From positions 6,316,908 to 6,380,907 of the forward strand of contig WMCF01000034.1 of NCBI GenBank assembly GCA_009792885.1: a stretch of DNA of 64,000 nt, given 5' to 3'. Made by a program: the position numbers and the translations under genes. Each line of letters opens with the position of its first letter. The stretch's first letter is position 1. The stretch is from Eremophila alpestris peregrina (taxonomy: Eukaryota; Chordata; Aves; Passeriformes; Alaudidae). The notes under the pieces were generated by a model, which worked only from the letters and a program-made list of their open reading frames with translations, had not been told where the DNA came from and searched no databases. Positions 1-12,059 of the stretch are shown piece after piece.

Positions 1-409
1 GAGGAGTATGTCCTGTGGGAGGGACCCCAAGCTAAAGCAGAGGAAAAGTGTAATGCTCCTCTCAGGAGGAAGGAGCAGCAGAAACAACATACGATGAACT
101 GATCCCGTTCTCTGTTCCGCTGGGCCACAGCGAGGAGGAGATAAGGAAGAGGAGCCCAGGAGGAAGGGAATGCTGAGGGGCATTTTTTATAAAGTTTCAT
201 TTTATTTCTCTATCACCCTATTCTGATTTGATTAGTAATTTAATTTCTCTAGGTCGATTGTCTTGCCCATGACAATTGCAAGACATGTCATGCAATTGAC
301 ATGTCTCCTTGTCCTTATTTTGACACATGAGTCTTTCATTATATTTTCTCATGCCTGTGCAGCTGAGGAGGGCCATGATAGTGGATCCACACTGGGTCAA
401 CCCACCATA
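1..409 (+). mobile_element. Endogenous retrovirus LTR, 3' part, cut by window start
   Basis: Remnant of a passerine-type ERV LTR. The order of blocks matches the family as I know it: a purine-rich stretch (about 45-180), a T-rich stretch around the degraded polyadenylation site (about 185-245), then a U5-like segment ending near CAACCCACCATA at 400-408, where the family normally ends in a CA dinucleotide. Orientation is inferred from the copy at 16739-17730, which keeps its promoter and AATAAA. In this copy the AATAAA has decayed to an AATTTAAT-like sequence. The 5' half lies outside the window. No retroviral coding sequence follows, so this looks like a solo LTR. A 96-residue frame on the opposite strand (218-508) merely crosses it. 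Subfamily not assigned. Confidence 0.7.
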
Positions 410-1764
410 GTATGAAATGTGTGAGTCACTTGTGGTGGGGTTCCTTACAGCATAGCAAAATCTGAGTGTGGGGAGAAGTGCAAAATAAGTAAATTGCAAA
501 ATCTTCAATTTTCCTGCAAATAGAAAGAACTCTTCTGAGGACCAGTTGTATGTGGAATTACTTTGAAGGAGGAAGGGTGTGAATTTTCATTACACTCTTT
601 AAAAATTCCTTACCATATTTCCAGAAATTTGACTGATCTGTAAAGAAACTATAGTGCAGAACTAGTTAGAAATTTTAAAAGAGAGCTAGAAATTCTAAGT
701 TAAATCTTTGTATGTTTTTATGTTTGCAATCAATTTATCTCAATTGGTAGAGCTGAGCAGTGAGGTGTACCTGAAAATATATTATGGAATGTCCTTGCAC
801 ATGTATTTTTGGGGAGAACTAAAGCATTTGTGCTGATGTACACTCTTAGCCAGCAAATGCAGCTGCATTTACTGAAAATTTTGTCTAAAATCAAATTCAA
901 CACTTCCTAGTCACACTATCAGGGAACATGCAAAATGAGTAAAGAAAGCAAACATTAGATAAAAGTTTATTCTGAATAAAAAAAAAAAGTAGGTGATAGC
1001 TGCAGTTAAAGTTTACTTATCTGACCTTAATTTCCAAAATTGGGAAATTTATCTCTCTACTTTTTAAAGGTCACTGTGCCTTTTTCCCATTAATAGCAGC
1101 TAGCTGTGAACACATTACTTTTGACAAAGTAGTGCTCCAAAATGAAGTAAATATTAATTTACTTCAAAATATGAATCTTGGGAAAAATTGTAAGACTCTG
1201 TTATGTGCCCTGGAGGTTATGTTTTCTGGCATGTTTCCCTTCCAAAATGTAGAAAAATGGTATTGCAGAGATTTTATTCAGAGTTATTCTGGACAGCAGA
1301 GTTAAAAAGGAAATTCTTCCTCATTCTCTCCGAAAACATCTAATATTGTTTATCTTCAATAACACCTAACAAAATAAACTACCAAATCAATAAATTTTCA
1401 AGCAAGTTACTTTAGGTTGTGAAAGAGAGGACATTTCTTCCTTTTTCATATAATTGGTGCAAGAAAGCATATTGTTGAAAACTGTCACTACATATTAATG
1501 ACATTGGAATGCAGCTGTTGTTTGCTGGTAAATAACACCAAGTATGTAAATGTTAATAATAATTTGGGTTATATTTTTGCTATTTAAAATTATAATATAG
1601 AACTGGTAGGATTAATTATATTGTTCAAACAAATATTATGTAGTTGTATTAAACCTATACCAAATATAATTAGGGATTTCTATGTGTTTTATGATCTATT
1701 TTAGTAGAATTTTCATGCACATGAAACACATAGATAGCAGGAGTTTTTTTCCTTAGAAGAAAAA
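410..1764. other. Unannotated AT-rich interval
   Basis: No gene, splice-flanked frame or recognisable repeat seen. It contains a short A-run near 979-988. It separates two related LTRs in opposite orientation. Confidence 0.5.
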
Positions 1765-2545
1765 CTTTTCTCTTATGCTGGCTGGCTTCCAAATCCCCGC
1801 CCAGTTTGTCTCTCTTCAGCAGGGCAGGGGTAGAAAATGTGATAAAAAGCTTTGACAAGTCAAAGTAATGACAGGGAGGTTTTATACTGGTTGCTGTGAC
1901 AGGGTAACAAACTGAACTTGGTAGAATTAATTTAATTTATTATAAACTAAAACTTGAGTCAGGTGAAAAGGATCAAAACTAAAAACTGTAATACCTCCCT
2001 CTTACCTCCTACTTATTCAAAGGCTCAGCTTCATTCCTTTTCATTCCTAGCTTCTCCATCTTCCCTCCTCCAAGCAGCACAGGGGGATGGGAAATTGAGA
2101 CTGTGGTCGGTCTATAACACTTCCTCTCTGTTGATCTTTCCTTCTTACACTTTTTCCCTGCTTCAGCAGGTGCTTTCCACAGACAGGAGCACCTTAGGAA
2201 TTATCCACCTGGTCCAACCTGAGGTACTCCAGTGGCTGCAGTGTGAGTATCTGCTCCAGGGTCTGAAGCTCTTCCTCACCAACTTCATCTGACTTTGGTG
2301 CCCTCAGGGTTCTTTCTCAGACTTTTTTTTTTTTCATTCCTCACACTGATGGGCAGGGATTTGCTGATATTTGCTTACACACACACAAGCTTGGCTGAGG
2401 GTCCCAGCTGAGACTTGAAGTGCCTCTTTTGGAGCCAGCTGTAGCTGTGTGTCCAGCACTGAGCAGCAGCAGTCACTCCTCACAGACACCACCCCTGCAG
2501 CCCTCCCACCCCACTGTCAACACCTTGGCAGCTAAACCCAATACA
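1765..2545 (-). mobile_element. Endogenous retrovirus LTR, decayed, near full length
   Basis: Same LTR superfamily as 1-409 and 16739-17730, here on the minus strand. The minus-strand 5' end is well kept: TGTATTGGGTTT is the complement of the bases ending at 2545. A minus-strand AATAAA survives (TTTATT on plus at 1936-1941). The block near 1773-1862 matches the family's U5 end, and 2430-2545 matches the start of U3. The middle part (about 2100-2300) is poorly conserved, and there is a T-run near 2324-2334. Frames of 112 and 60 residues on the plus strand (1954-2292 and 2420-2602) are chance frames across the LTR. No internal retroviral genes are adjacent. The left boundary is approximate. Confidence 0.7.
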
Positions 2546-4867
2546 ACTCCTCTGTTTTGTCTTATGCCCTTCTTTATATTTTATGGTAAAGTATCAAAGT
2601 GAGTGTTGAATGTACGTGCTACATTTCTCAAATCAATGCAAAGCAAGTTTGTCTCCTCTCAAATCACATTCAAGACAACGTACAATTTGGACTTAGTATG
2701 AAAAATAGCTAGGTTTGAACAACATATGAGTTTTCTCTTATTCGATTCTCTGTTCAGCATCAGCCATGGATGATTTTTAAATTTTGAATAGGCAAGCAAT
2801 TTATGTTTCATCTCCCTCTTTACTTTGGGTTTAAATGTACTTCTTTGCAGCATATTAGAACCAGTGGAGGGAAAATACTGTTGGAGCCCGGAGAATTACA
2901 CTGAGGGAGGAGAGAAATGGAAGAGATATTAACTGAGGTCCACTGCTCAGGGTCTTTCTCTGCTTTGGAAGAAATATTATATAAAAGTTCTCAAGACCAA
3001 ACATTTATGCCTAAGACTGGAAAACACCAAATTTAAGCACAGCAAAATGCACTTTCATGCACTGTTTTAAAAATTACCAGACTTCAATAAAGTTTTAGTA
3101 CACATAGAGAAGGATAAGGAGGAATATGAGTTCTCCTCTTTTTCACTTTGGTCTTTGAATTAAAAAAATATCAGAGTTAGTCAGAGAAACTCTTAAACTG
3201 AACTCCAGAAATTCTACTGTTGTATGAGAAGCAGGTAAAATCAAGCAAGTACAGCCAAGAGGAGAAAATTTTACCTTTTCTCATTATTAAAAAGAACTAA
3301 AACCAAATACATTAAGATAATATTTAAATGTCAGTACAAAAGAAACAAATAATTTACATGCCTTATGTTATTTTTTTAAAGAATTTACTAGGATTGTGAC
3401 ACTTTGATAATCACATATTGCAGTGTTTAAAAATTCTTTAACCAGGATTAGATTTTTTTGTGTGTCCTTGTAATTTTAAATTATAATCTGTTTTAATTTT
3501 TAGGTTTTCCCAGATTTTGCTTATTTTTGGTTTATAACTCTGTTTATATTACTGTTACTTTAATTTTATACTTTTACCCCTTTTATGTTTAAAAAAATAA
3601 TTGTAGAAAATATTATAAAGAAATAATTCTGAGAATTCAGAAAACATATGGAACTAAATTATACATCAAAGTTAATCTTATATGCTAATCGTATTTAAAA
3701 TATACAATACATTGACAGTATGACCAGTTCAAAGATTCATCACCATGGTTTTGAGTACTTCTAACGCAATGCAGATTGGATATTTAAATTGTAAAGTCTA
3801 ATTGTGTTTCTATTGCTTTCAAAAATCATTTCACATTTAATTTCTGTTTCTCAAACAGTTACTTCACCCCTGACATTTCAAGAAAGGACATGAAAACAAG
3901 ACTTTACCACAGCCTCTGTTGTTCTTGAAGGTCAATGTTTTCTTCGAGCAGTGAAAACGAGGTGGAAAGGGATAATTATGGTCTTTACTAAAGAATTCTT
4001 TGATTTTGTTCAACATTTGCCTTTTTCCAGCCACTCAGATTAGAACAGTACATAAGGATCTGCCATTCTAGACAGTTCCTCTGCATTAGCAACAGGTAGT
4101 TTTACAGCTGCCACAAATGAGATCATCAATTTAGTCTGTGTAACCAAGATAGTAATTGCTTGCTACCTATGCTTTTAAGTGTTTGCATGCCCAGCTTAAC
4201 AAAGCCTATTCTTTAATCAGACACAGATATATATTTATTCTGGAAGTATTTCTATGAGGCTCTATCTTTTCTGATCTTTGCTTCACAGCCCTGTGCTCTG
4301 GTTACCCTCTCATAAATAGTCTCTCTGTTAGCTTGTCCTCTTTACCTTTCCAGTTTTGCTAAGTCTGAGGGTTTGGTCTGCTGTGGCCATTTATGAGATG
4401 CAGAATATAAGATGCTTTTTTTATCTTCCTGCACATGCATAAATCTCTAACTGTTCAACTGCCTTGAGAATTACAACGCTGCAGACTTGCCCTCAATTAT
4501 GCTAAAAATTGTTTAGTCACTAAACTTTACAAAAGCTGTATCTCATTAATTAAGTCTGACATCGCAAAATCATACACTACTGAATAATTGCCGTTAAATT
4601 GTGACTAACAAATTATTATAAATTTTGTGTATTAAAATAATTCAGATACATTGGATTGTTTAATTGTATAATATAATTGTATAATAAGGTGATGACAGAA
4701 TAATTCACACTAAATTGTCATAATGTCATTTTCAGAAGCAAAACTGAGTTAAAGAAAAAATATTACACACTTATAGTTTACAGTAGCATAGTTTTCCCAC
4801 TAAAATCTGAGAACTATGAACACTGTTTATACTATTGTGGCAAAACGGGGTGGAAACATCAATTAAG
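2546..4867. other. Unannotated AT-rich interval
   Basis: No gene or recognisable interspersed repeat seen. The only structure I can point to is a perfect 13-bp tandem duplication at 4661-4686, listed separately. Confidence 0.5.
4661..4686. repeat. 13-bp perfect tandem duplication
   Basis: TAATTGTATAATA occurs at 4661-4673 and again at 4674-4686 with no mismatch and no spacer. It is probably a replication-slippage product in AT-rich DNA. Confidence 0.85.
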
Positions 4868-5610
4868 TGTAGTGGGTTTGGTTCACTGATCTGAGTTTCC
4901 CAGCCAATGCACCAATTAAATGTAGTGGGTTTAGTGTTGGTCAAATGCCAGTGCACCCACAAGAATTACTCATTTTCTACTGTGAGACAAGGATTAATAG
5001 GAGAGCAATGCAGGCTCAAACTTAAAAGGATATAAAGAAAACTTCATTAACAGAATTAGAAGAAAAATAATAAGAAATCAGAATAAACCTTCAGAACACT
5101 TCTTATCCCCCTAGACCCTCTTTTCTTTCCCTCTGACAATGTACAGAGACAAAACCTGGAACTTTCACTCAGTTTACTACCTCTAAAATAGTCTTTTATC
5201 AATCCACTTAGGGGAAAGGAGTCTCTCTTGCCACGTCATGGAGACGTCTCCACCAGAAACAGTTCTCTTGCAGCTTCAATGTCACAGTGAATCAGCCGCC
5301 GGGGAAAAGAAAATCTGTTCCTAGTGTGAAAGTCCCTCCCACACCTTTCAGCTTTCCCAAGCTGCCACCATGAGCTATGTCAACTTATGGGGTACTATTT
5401 TAAGGATGAGCTGTTCAAAAGCAAAGGTTCTTTTCATCTGTCTCTGAGATCATCCTCATTTCTGGGAACAGAGGTTTTCTTCTTCTTCCTCCCTGGGACC
5501 AAAGAGTCTTCATCACTTTTGTCTCTCTCTGTTCAGGCTTCTCATTTGGATCACAGCTAATTCAACATCTTCCCGCTACAAATATAAGCAAGTTAAGTAC
5601 TGGTGCTCAT
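4868..5610 (-). mobile_element. Endogenous retrovirus LTR (second family) with a repeated terminus
   Basis: Passerine-type ERV LTR of a family distinct from the first two. Recognised from ordered blocks: the terminus TGTAGTGGGTTT, a CACCCAC-containing segment at 4950-4960, a segment around TTGCCACGTCATGGAGAC (5229-5246), CAGCTTTCCCAAGCTGCCACC (in part, 5350-5369), and TCACAGCTAATTCAACATC (5551-5569). Minus-strand orientation is inferred because the TGTAGTGGGTTT end reads as a CA-terminated U5 end on minus, as in related families. The polyadenylation signal expected in minus orientation near 5040-5055 is degraded. The terminus occurs twice, at 4868 and 4921 (see findings). The right boundary is uncertain and could extend to about 5640. 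No internal genes seen. Confidence 0.65.
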
Positions 5611-8373
5611 TTTTTTACAGCATACAGAGCCATGGATCAATACTTATCTATTTATAGCTATTTGTATAGTTTTCCAATTTGACCTAAAAACATGACTTAA
5701 TCTAAAATTGTATTGTATAGTATATTTAGATGTTCTATCCTATACAGATCTTGTTGCTATATATAGTTGGAAATTCATAAGCAGAGAGAGGAAAAAAAGG
5801 AAAATCTTACAATTCAACATGCGAATTTGTAGTGTAAAAACTACAAAATTTCTTTCAGATGAGTATAAAGACAACAAAGGTTTTTTTTCCCTTTCCTTAG
5901 AACCTTGATTTTATATTTTTCTTTTATTTCTAATGCAGATCTCAAAAAGTAATTATATCAGTTTTTACTTTCTGTATTTTTGCTGAGATTCATTCCAAGT
6001 TTCTTTTTCATCAAGTTGTTTAAAGTAAATATGAAATAACTAAGTCTGAGAATAGCACAAAAATCTTTGAAGAGTGGGTGATGATGAAGACAAGAATGAT
6101 TTACAGATGATGTTTTTACTAGACATAGTACTGAATGCAGCAGGGAATTTAAAAACGTTTTCTTTATAGATCTGATCGTGTACATCACAGATGAGAGGTC
6201 AATAAAAAAATAGACTGGTGGTCTAACCAGTGTGCAAGTTCTGACAGTCAAAAAGTTATTTGATTGCTTAAATTGTAGACTGCACTGTCCAGAATACTTA
6301 CAAATGTTGTACATTTATTAAATAAGTTAAATTGTTGTCTGTTTTCATTTGGGAAAGTGAACTCAATAGGGGAAATAAAGATTGAATATGTCCTCATTCA
6401 AAATGAATAATTAGCAAAGTTCAATAGTATAAAGCAAGAAAAATGGACATTTAATCTAAAATCTAATTAATCAAATACAACAGGTCACTAAATTGATCTT
6501 GTAATTGAACTATTCATCAGTATACAGAAGATCACACTATTTTAAAGTTGATTAGGAATGGTCATCAGAGAGATTAGACCAAGTAAACCAAAACTTTTTC
6601 ATACCACCACCTCTGAGGCTGATATCCTAAGATATGGCAGTTGAAAATCACCCTAGATGCACTGAAATATAAATTATCTTACACAAGATGAAACACAGCA
6701 AAATAGATATGTTTAAAACCATAAATTACACCAGACACGGAGACATAATACAAATAATTTATGTGTAGAAACTGCTTAAATGTAACAGCGGGGATTGGAA
6801 TTCTGTATAAATTTTTACATAACTTTCAGACTAACTTTGGGAGGAATTTTAAATAGTTTTTATATATAATGTTCTCTAAAATAAGTCTTCTGATCGCTGA
6901 GTGTAAATAATATTTGAGATGTTTGGCCGTGTTGTGAATAAGTCTATGTGAACAAGCAAACCTATTGCAATTTATAGTAAAATTTAGCTAACTACAAGGG
7001 CAATAAAAATCTAGTGCAGTTATGCATATAAATTAGATATGTTTTGCATCTCCAATTTATTAAATTGCAATATTTTAATTATTTGTACAATAAATTGCAT
7101 AATTATGTAATGAGAACCAGGAGTAATTATGTTAATTGTTGCTTGCCACTGTATATCAAAAAGCACAAAGTGTTTTCTTGACAAAGCCATTTTACAGAAG
7201 TGCTATTTTGCATGGAGGTGCTAGAAAAGATCCATAATTAAAGTAGTGTCAAGATTTATATTTAAAGCTTTTATTTAGCCATGGCTGAATTCAATAATTC
7301 TTTCTATTGTTTTAGATGGTTTTTGGAGTGGATTCCAAATAAGATTAGGGCTTTTAAAATTCTTAAAAATTAATTAGACGGTTCCCTCTTTTCCTCCCCT
7401 TTGCTTTCTTTCTCTTAAAAAATGGATGTCCCTAAAATCACCAACAAAAACCTTAGTAAATGGGAAACCATCTTAATAAATTCTAGTTAGAAGCTGCTTA
7501 TCATTGTGTAATACTTTAATATCCAATCCAAAAAAGCCTTCTGTTAATTATTAAGTAAGGTATTTGTGGGTTTTGGTTTAGTTTCACATGATTCCATGTT
7601 TCATGGATTTAGGGAAATAGATGCAAAATTCTGAGTGCCATCTGTCAATGCTGAGACTTTTCATCTTGTGTTTTGGATTATGTTGCCTTCACTTTCAGGA
7701 AAATGTGAGATTACCTTACAAGGTTTTTTAATGCAGAGTCTCCTGTGGTCCTTACACAGTGCTTATGGTTGGAGAGGCAACAGAATTAGGACAATCTTTT
7801 AAGATACGTCCTTTCTTTCAAGCACTTCCGGGTGTAACCTAATGAACATGTCTCAGGTGGAGAAATATCTAATCATGGAACAGAATAAAGCCCTGATATA
7901 GAACAGAGTAAGTGTATTTTGCTTGTGGTAGTTAGGTGAAGTTCATGCACTCAAACCTACATGGCCCTTCAGGTACCAAGTTCAGGAGATGAGTTGTGCA
8001 CAGAAATCTTTTTTCTGATTAGACGAAGTATAATGAGGAAAGTCAAGAACACAGTAAGAGAAGACTTGGCTGATTTTCTTCTGACAAAACCCCCCACCTC
8101 CACCTCCCACCCCCAAATCCTGAAGTGCTTGCAATTGCCTAGCTACTGGAGAAATTATCCTATACAATTGATAATTGTTGATGTAAAGTACCAGCTCCAA
8201 ATTTATCTTAGACTCTAAGAGTTGTTGGTGCTTCAGCTGAAGCACGGAAAACAGTATTTTATTAATGATTTTGGCAGTTTTACATTAGAGATGCTGATTT
8301 ACACTAATTTCTTTCAACAGGCAAGATTACCATCATGATGCCCATTGTAACCTTATCAGAAGAAAGGGCATTC
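5611..8373. other. Unannotated AT-rich interval
   Basis: No supported gene. A 118-residue minus frame (5958-6314) has no domain or splice context that I recognise. The stretch 6990-7390 is rich in TAATTA, ATAATTA and ATGCAT-like cores. A C/A-rich run with CCCCCCACC and CACCTCC units lies at about 8090-8117. Confidence 0.45.
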
Positions 8374-8430
8374 TAACATAGACTGAGAGAATCATTTAGG
8401 TTGGGAAAGATGGTTGAAGTCCAACCATTC
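8374..8430 (-). mobile_element. CR1 LINE 3' tail fragment
   Basis: Short piece matching the reverse complement of a CR1 3' end: an AATCATTTAGGTTGGGAAAGA-like core (from 8390) followed by a GTCCAACC-type motif at 8420-8426. The usual ATTCTATGA repeats are reduced to a decayed CATAGACTGAGAGAATC. It is too short for any coding content. Confidence 0.65.
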
Positions 8431-10971
8431 TGCAATAAATTTGGTAAAATAGAATATAATTGGTAAAGATTGCCAGATGTCATTTAAAACAGAAGATGTT
8501 GAGCCTATTGCTAATTCTTATTGAAAATGAAGAGGCAACACCATTAATTACAGTATCTCAGAAGAAGAAGAACAGTCTCTTCCCTTGATACTATCCTATG
8601 GGTATGAGGTCTCATGCAGGAGGTTGCCATCACTGGAATATTCCAAATATTCCAGGCTTCCTCTGCAGTTAACACATAACATTTTTGCTGTCTCCACAAC
8701 AATATTTTATTCTCTGTTCCTTTCACTGTTTGATCAGTTAGACCTATCAACAAGTTTCTTACTCCTGAAACATTTGGAAGAACAGTTTCTACTAGTTTTG
8801 ACTCTTTTTGGTGACTATGTAACAAACTCTTGGGCAGCCTTAATTTGTTTTAATGTTTACCGGCCACTAATTGATCCTTCCTATTGTAGTTATGTGGACT
8901 TTCTGAAGCATGGCCTCTATTCTGTAATCATCCTTACTCTGCTGCTTAGCCATACTGAATTTACCGCTTCTCAAGGTTTGTTTGTTTTTTTTTTTTCCTA
9001 TGGTGGATTCCCCTGACCTGTGTTATTTGTAGTCTACATTTAAGTTGTCTTCATAATATTGTTAAACATGTCATTTCTATAGTTTGGTTTTTTTTTAAGT
9101 AAATTTCCTAATTTTTTATCCTTTGAGAATTGAATTTTAAGATCATGTGTGTTGCTGGAAGTCTGTGAAGATTTATCTCTCCCTAGTGGTCCATTGCTAG
9201 CAAAGGTAAAAATCTCAACATCTTGTACTCAGAAAGTAGTCTGCTCCTGAGTGCATAGTGTTTTGTTTCTATGTTTAATACATTAGCTTAAGCAGTAGCT
9301 ACTTCAAATCCACTGAAATATGTCAGTAAAAGAAGTAATTATTCATAAAAGTATATGTGTGAGCTCATAGAAACTAGTACCCCAGTGGGCTTAATAACAT
9401 AGATTCCAAAGGCTTTGTATTCAATACCATCATAAAGCATATATGTAAAGATAAAGAGGTTTTAAGGAATGCAGAAAGAGAGATAAGGGAATTACTAATA
9501 ATGCATGTTCACAGAAGCAAAAATCCTTCATATAGCTTCTGAGAGAAAATCAGTTTTCTCTCTTCTCCAGCTTCAGTTGGGAAAGTTTAATCAGTATAAG
9601 GGTGTTTCTGGGAGGACTTTTTTGTTTTCCTCTTTTCTAACAGGAGTTTGCAGAAGCAAAGGTCAAGTATCCTTGGTTAATACATATTCTTGACATACAT
9701 TACATCATATTATATCAAAGTTTAGTCTTCCTTAAAAAAATATAAATAAAAAAAAAAACTCTACAGCAGCTGGAATGAACTGTAGTTTTTAATGAAATCT
9801 AGCTCATTTTAGCAAGATTGCTTGATGTTTTCCTTTTGTTGTTTAAAGGATGGACATGAAATATTAGTCTAATTTTAATTGGGAAGGGGAATGCTACAGG
9901 TTACAAGATTGAAGGCCTTTAAAACTATTAGAAGCTGTAAAATATGAACCATTTTAACAATAATTGCAAACCCCACTGAAATATGAAAAATAAAGTGTTC
10001 CCAGGCAGTCTGCTAGGAGACAGAGCAAATGATAACTTTAGCTCTGAGTTTGTACAGCTATCGTAAAGTTCATCAAGAAAATCAGATCATAAAAAGCGAG
10101 GAAAAACCCAAAGTGAGACGCTGTTTTTCTCATAAGCTGTTCTTTGTTGAACATTTGTGTAAACAATCACTTAGTTAGAACAAGTACTCTTATGTGCTCT
10201 TTTATCCAGTAGGAATAAAGAAATTAAGGAATTTATGTTGTGCAGAGAAACTAAAAGTGACAATTCCATATAATAAAATCAAAACCAAGTATGAGGACTT
10301 ATAATTTTAAATTATTTTCTAAGTAAGTTATATAATGCAGCTTCCTATCACTCTAACATACAATTCTTAGTCTTTTAGCCCTGTTTTTTTTTTTTTGTTT
10401 AGGCACATGCTTTTGTGATTTTTTTTTTAATTGATGTGGGAATTTCCTATAAGGTATTGCTTATAATATCCAAGCTTATGTTAATGTTATACATTTTCTG
10501 ACTATATTAACTCAAAAGTAAAGAGATAAGTGGACTCTGTGACAGATATAACTTATGTGTGTAATCTGAAGTTAAGCATTTTAACTGATTTTGAAATTAC
10601 TCTGGTAGCTAATATTTGTTATTTTAAATACTTCTCCATGCTGCAGAATTTTCTAGTATTAGGCATAGCTTTCTTATTATCTTCTCCTATTCTGCTTTAA
10701 CACATATGAATATAAAGGTCCAGAGTGGATCAGTTTAAGGTACACTGCAGATTTCTGAGCATCCAGCTGGGGTGGGGCTCTTCTGATATTGGACTACATT
10801 CAGTTAATAGCATATCTCTTTGCTGGCACCTCAGAAAGCACAATTTACTTCAGGGAACATCATCTGCAGACCAGATGATTGGTAGAATGGTTTGCATCAC
10901 GCTCCTGTGGTGCAAAGAAATCTTGCTTTTGTCTTTCCTTGGGGAAAGAATAAATAAATATCATAAAAATG
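8431..10971. other. Unannotated AT-rich interval with T-runs
   Basis: T-runs at about 8983-8996, 9090-9097, 10384-10396 and 10420-10428. A 143-residue plus frame (8585-9016) overlaps a 93-residue minus frame (8544-8825). The plus frame looks hydrophobic simply because the strand is T-rich, and I recognise no family. Nothing else seen. Confidence 0.45.
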
Positions 10972-12030
10972 TGGTGGGATGACTCTTGTAACTGGAGTGC
11001 TGCAGTGGGTGGCTACAGGCTCTTCAGAAGGGACAGGTGAGGAAGGAGGGGCCGTGGTGTGGCTCTGCACACTGGGGAGGGTTTTGGCTCTAAGAGCTCA
11101 GGGGCAGTGGGGATAAGGCTGAGTGCCTGTGGGTGACAGTCAGAGGGATGGCCAACAAGGCAGAGATCCTGCTGGGAGTCTGTCACAGACCACCCAGCCA
11201 GGATGAAGTGAAATATTCTGTCAGTGGATGTTTCATGGTCATTAGCCCTTGTTCTTGTGAGAGACTTTAACTTGCCAAATGCCTGCTGGAAACTCAGCAC
11301 AGTGCAGAGGAGACAGTCTGGGAGGTTCCTGCGGTGTGTGGAAGGTAACTTCCAGACACAGCTGGTAGGGGAGCCTGCCAGGGCATGCCCTGCCAGAGCT
11401 GCTGCTCACAAACAGGGAAGGGCTGTGGGAGATGTGGTGGTCAGGGGCCATTTTGGGTGCAGCATCCATGGAATGATACATCTTTGATTCTTAGTGAAGT
11501 AAGGAAAGAGATCATCAAAATGTCTGCTGAGGATTTCTGGAGGGCAGATTTTAGCCTGTTCAGGACACTTATTCAGAGAGTCCCTTGGGATCTTTATCAA
11601 TTATCTGGATGAGGGGATTGAGAGGACCCTAGTATGTTCACATGACACTAATTTAGGTGGGGGTGTTGAGCTATGAATGGTTGGAAGACATTGCAGAGGG
11701 ATCTGGACAGTCTGGATTGATGGTCTGAGGCCAGTGGCATGAGGTCAACAAGGTGAAGGTCCTGCACATGGGTCACAACCCTAGGTACTGCTATAGTCTT
11801 GGGGAAGCTGCCTGGCAGAAAAACACCTGGGGGCTGTTTGACAACTAGCTGAACACGAGCTGGAATTGTGGCCAACAAGGAATGGAATCCTGGATTTTCC
11901 TGGAAATTGTATGTCTAGCAGGACCAGAGCAGTGATTGTCCCTCGGTACTCAACACTGGGGAGGCCTCACCACGAATACTATGTTCAGTTCTCAGTCCTT
12001 ACAGCAGAACATGTAAGGGAGGACATGCTC
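10972..12030 (+). mobile_element. CR1 LINE, truncated, with internal deletion
   Basis: Non-LTR retrotransposon remnant of the CR1 family. The frame at 11224-11487 translates to CR1 ORF2 endonuclease sequence: DFNLPNACW corresponds to the conserved GDFNLPD-CW motif, followed by RRFLE-like and TQLV-EP blocks. The downstream SDH catalytic motif reads S-I-H, so the active site is broken. A second frame (11385-11612) carries on with ADF-LFR and RVPW, so a frameshift separates them. At about 11590 the sequence jumps from RVPW to LYQLSG, which in intact CR1 lies near the end of the reverse transcriptase, so the polymerase core is missing. From 11640 to 12030 it follows the C-terminal ORF2 nucleotide sequence (CTGGACAG, GTCCTGCACATGGG, CAGGACCAG, TACTATGTTCAGTT). 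It is dead and 5'-truncated. Confidence 0.9.
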
Positions 12031-12048
12031 CCATGTGGGGGGAGCATG
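12024..12048. repeat. 9-bp inverted repeat at the CR1/LTR boundary
   Basis: CATGCTCCC at 12024-12032 and GGGAGCATG at 12040-12048 are perfect reverse complements with a 7-base spacer. It lies where recognisable CR1 sequence ends and LTR-like sequence begins. Confidence 0.8.
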
Positions 12049-12059
12049 GGAGAATGCTC

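Noticed and set aside
5958..6314. 118-residue minus frame
   Set aside because: No homology that I recognise, AT-driven composition and no acceptor or promoter context.
8585..9016. 143-residue hydrophobic frame that could be mistaken for a membrane protein
   Set aside because: Its hydrophobicity follows from T-rich codons; it overlaps a 93-residue minus frame and ends in a T-run. I recognise no motif.
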